NCBI GenBank assembly: GCA_023150495.1
Contig: JAKLKT010000102.1
Span: 1-8,528 of the forward strand
Direction of reading: 5' to 3'
Source: Planctomycetota bacterium
GTDB lineage: Bacteria; Planctomycetota; PLA2
DNA length: 8,528 bases
Shown piece by piece: positions 5,941-8,528 of this stretch. Under the pieces are notes generated by a model. That model ran no database searches. It was not told the DNA's origin and saw only the letters and a program-made list of their open reading frames with translations. Made by a program: the position numbers and the translations under genes. The number at the start of each line of letters is the position of its first letter. The first letter of the stretch is position 1.

Positions 5941-7200
5941 CTACGGGAGTGACCCCTCCCCCGCGCCCCCACCCCTCACCTTCCGCCAGTACTCGATCCG
6001 CTTCCGGATCTCCCGCTCGAAACCGAACCGCCCCGGCTCGTAGTAGCGCCTCTCCACAAGCTCGTCGGGGAGGCACTGCTGGCCGCTGACGCCAAGGTCC
6101 GTGTCGTGGTCGTACACGTATCCCTTGCCGTAGCCGAGGTCCCGCATCAACGGCGTCGGCGCGTTGCGGATCGGGAGGGGCACGGGGAGGGTGCCATGCT
6201 CCTTCGCGTCCTTCGCCGCCGCGCCGTACGCCACGTACGCGCTGTTCGACTTCGGCGCCGTGGCGAGGTAGACCGCGACCTGCGCCAGCGCGACCGCGGC
6301 CTCCGGCATGCCGATGAACTCCACGGCGTCCTTCGCCGCGATCGCGAGCGGGAGCGCCTGCGGGTCGGCGTTGCCGATGTCCTCCGACGCGGCGCGCACG
6401 AGCCTCCGCGCGACGTAGAGCGGGTCCTCGCCCCCCTCGAGCATGCGCGCGAGCCAGTAGAGCGCCGCGTCCGGGTCCGACGCACGCACCGACTTGTGCA
6501 GCGCGCTGATCAGGTTGTAGTGCTCCTCGCCCGTCGCGTCGTAGCGGAGCAGCCGCAGCTTGAACGCCTCGCGGAGCCGCTCGCCGGTCACCGGCCCCAT
6601 CTGGGCCGCGAGGTCGAGCGTCGTAAGCAGCGCGCGCGCGTCGCCGTCGGCGATCCGGAGGAGCATCGCGCGCGCCTCGTCGTCGCAGGTCGTCCCGAGC
6701 TCCGCGAGCCCGCGGTCGAGGATCGCCTCGAGCGCCTCGCGGCCGAGCGGCTGGAGCACGAAGACCTTCAACCGCGAGAGCAGCGGCGAGTTGAGCTCGA
6801 ACGACGGGTTCTCGGTCGTCGCGCCCACGAGCGTGATCTCGCCCGTCTCGACCGCGTGGAGGAACGCGTCCTGCTGCGCCTTGTTGAAGCGGTGCACCTC
6901 GTCGACGAAGAGGACCGTCGGCGTGGCCCGCTCGCCGGCGCGGCGGATCACTTCGCGCACGTCCTTCACGCCGGCGGTGACCGCGGAGAGCGGCTCGAAC
7001 GACGCGCCCGCCTCCTCCGCGACGAGCCGCGCGATCGTCGTCTTGCCGGAGCCCGGAGGCCCCCAGAGGATGAACGACGGCAGCCGCCTCGCCTCGATCG
7101 CCGCGCGGAGCGGCGAGCCCTTGCCGATGACGGCGTCCTGCCCGACGACGTCATCGAGCTTCCTCGGGCGAAGGCGTTCGGCGAGCGGGATGAACGTCAT
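5941..7200 (-). CDS. rarA: Replication-associated recombination protein A (RarA/MgsA), AAA+ ATPase
   Basis: This 419-aa protein is the usual length for bacterial RarA (also called MgsA; WRNIP1/Mgs1 in eukaryotes), a clamp-loader-like AAA+ ATPase that acts at stalled replication forks and DNA gaps in the cytoplasm. The start MTFIPLAERLRPRKLDDVVGQ is the family's classic N-terminus. Walker A is G47-PPGSGKT (47-54), Walker B is LFVDEVH with D100-E101, and the RFNKAQQD segment and sensor-1 region (ATTENPSFELNSPLLSR, with arginine finger R143) are intact. The C-terminal tetramerisation part includes HYNLISALHKS..SDPDAALYWLARML and the late NAPT..M...GYGKGY..DHD motif. The ATG overlaps the TGA of the upstream lipoprotein gene (ATGA), so it is translationally coupled to it, and GAAGAAGAG upstream may help. 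The open frame continues upstream of 7200, but the conserved N-terminus fixes this start. Confidence 0.96.
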   Translation of the reverse strand: MTFIPLAERLRPRKLDDVVGQDAVIGKGSPLRAAIEARRLPSFILWGPPGSGKTTIARLVAEEAGASFEPLSAVTAGVKDVREVIRRAGERATPTVLFVDEVHRFNKAQQDAFLHAVETGEITLVGATTENPSFELNSPLLSRLKVFVLQPLGREALEAILDRGLAELGTTCDDEARAMLLRIADGDARALLTTLDLAAQMGPVTGERLREAFKLRLLRYDATGEEHYNLISALHKSVRASDPDAALYWLARMLEGGEDPLYVARRLVRAASEDIGNADPQALPLAIAAKDAVEFIGMPEAAVALAQVAVYLATAPKSNSAYVAYGAAAKDAKEHGTLPVPLPIRNAPTPLMRDLGYGKGYVYDHDTDLGVSGQQCLPDELVERRYYEPGRFGFEREIRKRIEYWRKVRGGGAGEGSLP

Positions 7201-7682
7201 CGGCTCTTCTTCGGGGGGGCGGCGGGGGCCGACCCGAGGCGCTCGCGCAGGATCTCCGCGCAGTCGTCGTAGCCCTCGGTCAGGACGATGCCGTTCGGGT
7301 CGACGAGGTAGACGGGCGCGTGCTCGGGCGATCCGATCCCCCACCGCTCGAACGCAGCGTCGCCCTTCGCCTGGATCGCGTACGAGGCGCCGCGCTCCTC
7401 CGCGAAGCGCTTCGCGTCGTCGGCGGAGGCGCGTGTGATCGCGACGACGTCGACGCCCTTCGGCCCGAACTCCTGCTGGATCGCGTTGAGCCGCGGCACG
7501 GCGGCGGCGGAGCGCTCGCCGTCGGGCCTGAAGAACGTGAGGACCTGCCAGTCGCGCGCGGGCGGCTTCCCGGAGATCCACGCGCCGCCGTCGATGCGCG
7601 GCGCGGGCTCGTGCGTGAAGTCCTTGTTGAGGGCGGCCTTGCAGCCGGCGAGGGCCAGGGGAAGGAACAGCGCGAGTCGCAC
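7197..7682 (-). CDS. Thioredoxin/TlpA-fold lipoprotein without a CxxC active site
   Basis: A 161-aa protein starts at a GTG (7682). Residues 1-14 (MRLALFLPLALAGC) are a lipoprotein signal peptide with lipobox L-A-G-C14, which decides the start; no in-frame ATG is nearby. Residues 32-150 have the thioredoxin/peroxiredoxin plan: strand WQVLTFF (45-51), helix to about 72, strand VDVVAIT (77-83), RFAEERGASY, a cis-Pro in HAPVYLVDPNG (A122-P123), and a closing strand and helix. Where TlpA-like proteins have WCxPC, this one reads D54-GERS, so the two cysteines become G55 and S58. The only non-lipid cysteine is C141. The protein should be membrane-anchored outside the cytoplasm and cannot do dithiol chemistry, so a structural or binding role is inferred. 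It overlaps rarA by ATGA, an odd pairing of an exported and a cytoplasmic protein. The C-terminus is a short Ala/Pro/Lys tail. Confidence 0.85.
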   Translation of the reverse strand: MRLALFLPLALAGCKAALNKDFTHEPAPRIDGGAWISGKPPARDWQVLTFFRPDGERSAAAVPRLNAIQQEFGPKGVDVVAITRASADDAKRFAEERGASYAIQAKGDAAFERWGIGSPEHAPVYLVDPNGIVLTEGYDDCAEILRERLGSAPAAPPKKSR

Positions 7683-7689
7683 CGCCGGG

Positions 7690-7695
7690 ATTCTA
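7690..7695 (-). promoter_or_regulatory. Candidate -10 box of the lipoprotein-rarA operon (leaderless)
   Basis: TAGAAT on the minus strand, five of six bases of TATAAT, is followed by 7 nt and then the GTG at 7682. Transcription would start at the start codon. No convincing -35 box lies 16-18 nt upstream. Confidence 0.5.
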
Positions 7696-7739
7696 GCGAA
7701 TACGATGCGCGAATCCCGGTAGCGGCAGCCCGCGTGTCG

Positions 7740-7745
7740 TAGAAC
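7740..7745 (+). promoter_or_regulatory. Candidate -10 box of ada
   Basis: TAGAAC is followed by 9 nt and then the ATG at 7755. It is weaker than the other -10 candidates and has no clear -35 box, as might be expected if transcription needs an activator such as methylated Ada. The GGCGGG before the ATG is too close to be a normal Shine-Dalgarno site. Confidence 0.3.
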
Positions 7746-7754
7746 ATTGGCGGG

Positions 7755-8528
7755 ATGCAGCAGACACTCCCTCCGCGATCCGAGATGCAGAAGGCGCTCC
7801 GCGGCCGCGACGCCTCCTACGACGGCGTGTTCTTCACCGGCGTCAGGACGACGGGGATCTTCTGCCGGCCCACGTGCCCGGCGAAGCGGCCGAGGCCGGA
7901 GAACGCGGAGTTCTTCGGGAGCGCGCACGACGCGCTGCTCGCGGGGTTCCGGCCGTGCCTCCGCTGCCGCCCGATGGAGCCCGCGGGAGAACGCCCCGAG
8001 TGGTTGAAACCGCTGCTCGACGAGGTCGAGAAGGACCCCTCGCGGCGCTGGCGCGACCGCGACCTCCGCGCGCGCGGGCTCGATCCGCTTCGCGTGCGCC
8101 GCTGGTTCAAGAGCAACCACCGGGTGACGTTCCAGGCCTACAGCCGCGCGCGGCGCCTCGCGACGGCGCTCGGCCGCATCCGCGGCGGCGGCGACGTGAC
8201 CGGCGCCGCGTTCGCGAGCGGCTACGGGTCGCTGAGCGGGTTCCACGAGGCGTTCCGGAACGTGCTCGGGAGGAACCCGTCGGCGGCGAAGGGCGCTCCC
8301 CTCCTCACGATCGCGCGGCTGCCGACGCCGCTCGGCCCGATGGTCGCGGCCGCCGACGACCGCGCGCTCTTCCTGCTCGAGTTCGCGGACCGCCGGATGC
8401 TCGAGACGCAGCTGAGGACGCTGCGCCGCCGCCTCGGCTGCGCGTTCGCGCCCGGGACGAACGCCGTGCTCGACCGGACGGCGACGGAGCTCGCGGAGTA
8501 CTTCGCCGGCAGGCGCACGCGGTTCGGC
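7755..8528 (+). CDS. ada: Ada: methylation-damage sensor, AraC-type activator and DNA methyltransferase, cut by the right edge
   Basis: 258 codons are visible and the frame is open at the edge. Residues 11-75 are the Ada zinc-binding domain, with the four cysteines C37-RPT-C41 and C68-LR-C71. The family's methylphosphotriester acceptor corresponds to C37, the first of them. Residues 85-180 are an AraC-type double helix-turn-helix, with the second helix set in AAFASGYGSLSGFHEAFR. From about 186 (TIARLPTPLGPMVAAA) the N-terminal ribonuclease-like half of the O6-methylguanine-DNA methyltransferase domain begins. The catalytic PCHR motif would lie just past the window. The domain order matches E. 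coli Ada, which repairs methylated DNA and, once methylated, activates its own gene and other repair genes. It is divergent from the lipoprotein-rarA operon across 72 bp, so the two units may share control elements. Confidence 0.93.
   Translation, partial: MQQTLPPRSEMQKALRGRDASYDGVFFTGVRTTGIFCRPTCPAKRPRPENAEFFGSAHDALLAGFRPCLRCRPMEPAGERPEWLKPLLDEVEKDPSRRWRDRDLRARGLDPLRVRRWFKSNHRVTFQAYSRARRLATALGRIRGGGDVTGAAFASGYGSLSGFHEAFRNVLGRNPSAAKGAPLLTIARLPTPLGPMVAAADDRALFLLEFADRRMLETQLRTLRRRLGCAFAPGTNAVLDRTATELAEYFAGRRTRFG

Noticed and set aside
5941..7581. Longer version of rarA with about 127 extra N-terminal residues
   Set aside because: The extra part is an Arg-rich shadow of the lipoprotein gene, and the conserved RarA N-terminus begins at 7200.
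7197..8246. Extended upstream version of the thioredoxin-fold lipoprotein
   Set aside because: The extension is antisense to ada, and the lipobox signal peptide starting at the GTG at 7682 fixes the true start.
1..8528. CRISPR array, phage or integrase signatures, toxin-antitoxin pairs
   Set aside because: No regularly spaced direct repeats, no integrase or transposase reading frame and no small two-gene module were seen on either strand.

Overview
The window is very GC-rich bacterial DNA with two gene ends cut by the window edges. Exported proteins dominate: two lipoproteins with clear lipoboxes, one protein with a signal peptide, and a membrane-bound disulfide-forming system. This points to a Gram-negative-type, high-GC lineage such as Planctomycetota or Myxococcota. 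The sequence alone cannot decide the lineage, and no rRNA or other marker gene for placement is present. Codon use looks uniform, and nothing suggests a phage or plasmid.

Layout from left to right. (1) 1-1156, minus: the N-terminal part of an exported TPR-type protein, running off the left edge. (2) 1218-1364, plus: a compact tRNA unit with promoter, initiator-type tRNA-Met(CAU) with encoded CCA, and a strong hairpin terminator. (3) 1411-3102, minus: a lipoprotein with two N-terminal Ig/ASH-like beta domains and a C-terminal metzincin-type zinc protease domain. (4) 3231-3254 and 3284-3700, minus: a small VOC/glyoxalase-fold protein and its terminator. (5) 3754-5822, plus: two ATGA-coupled genes. 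The first is a VKOR-DsbA fusion that makes periplasmic disulfides. The second is a paralogue of the same architecture that has lost both CxxC redox centres. (6) 5820-5921: a roughly 100-bp inverted-repeat element between convergent genes; the stop codon of the VKOR paralogue lies in its left end. (7) 5941-7682, minus: an ATGA-coupled pair made of a thioredoxin-fold lipoprotein without a CxxC motif and the clamp-loader-like ATPase RarA/MgsA. (8) 7755-8528, plus: the N-terminal two thirds or so of the methylation-damage sensor and repair protein Ada, cut by the right edge.

Three points stand out. First, the VKOR-DsbA gene is translationally coupled to a redox-dead copy of itself, and a second CxxC-less thioredoxin-fold protein lies nearby. 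Second, four of the six genes that head a transcription unit have a TAnnnT hexamer 6-7 nt before the start codon, which suggests leaderless mRNAs; the other two have similar hexamers at 9 and 13 nt. Third, the mobile-looking palindromic element sits exactly on a stop codon. RarA and Ada diverge from a 72-bp spacer, so the right end is a small DNA-damage neighbourhood.
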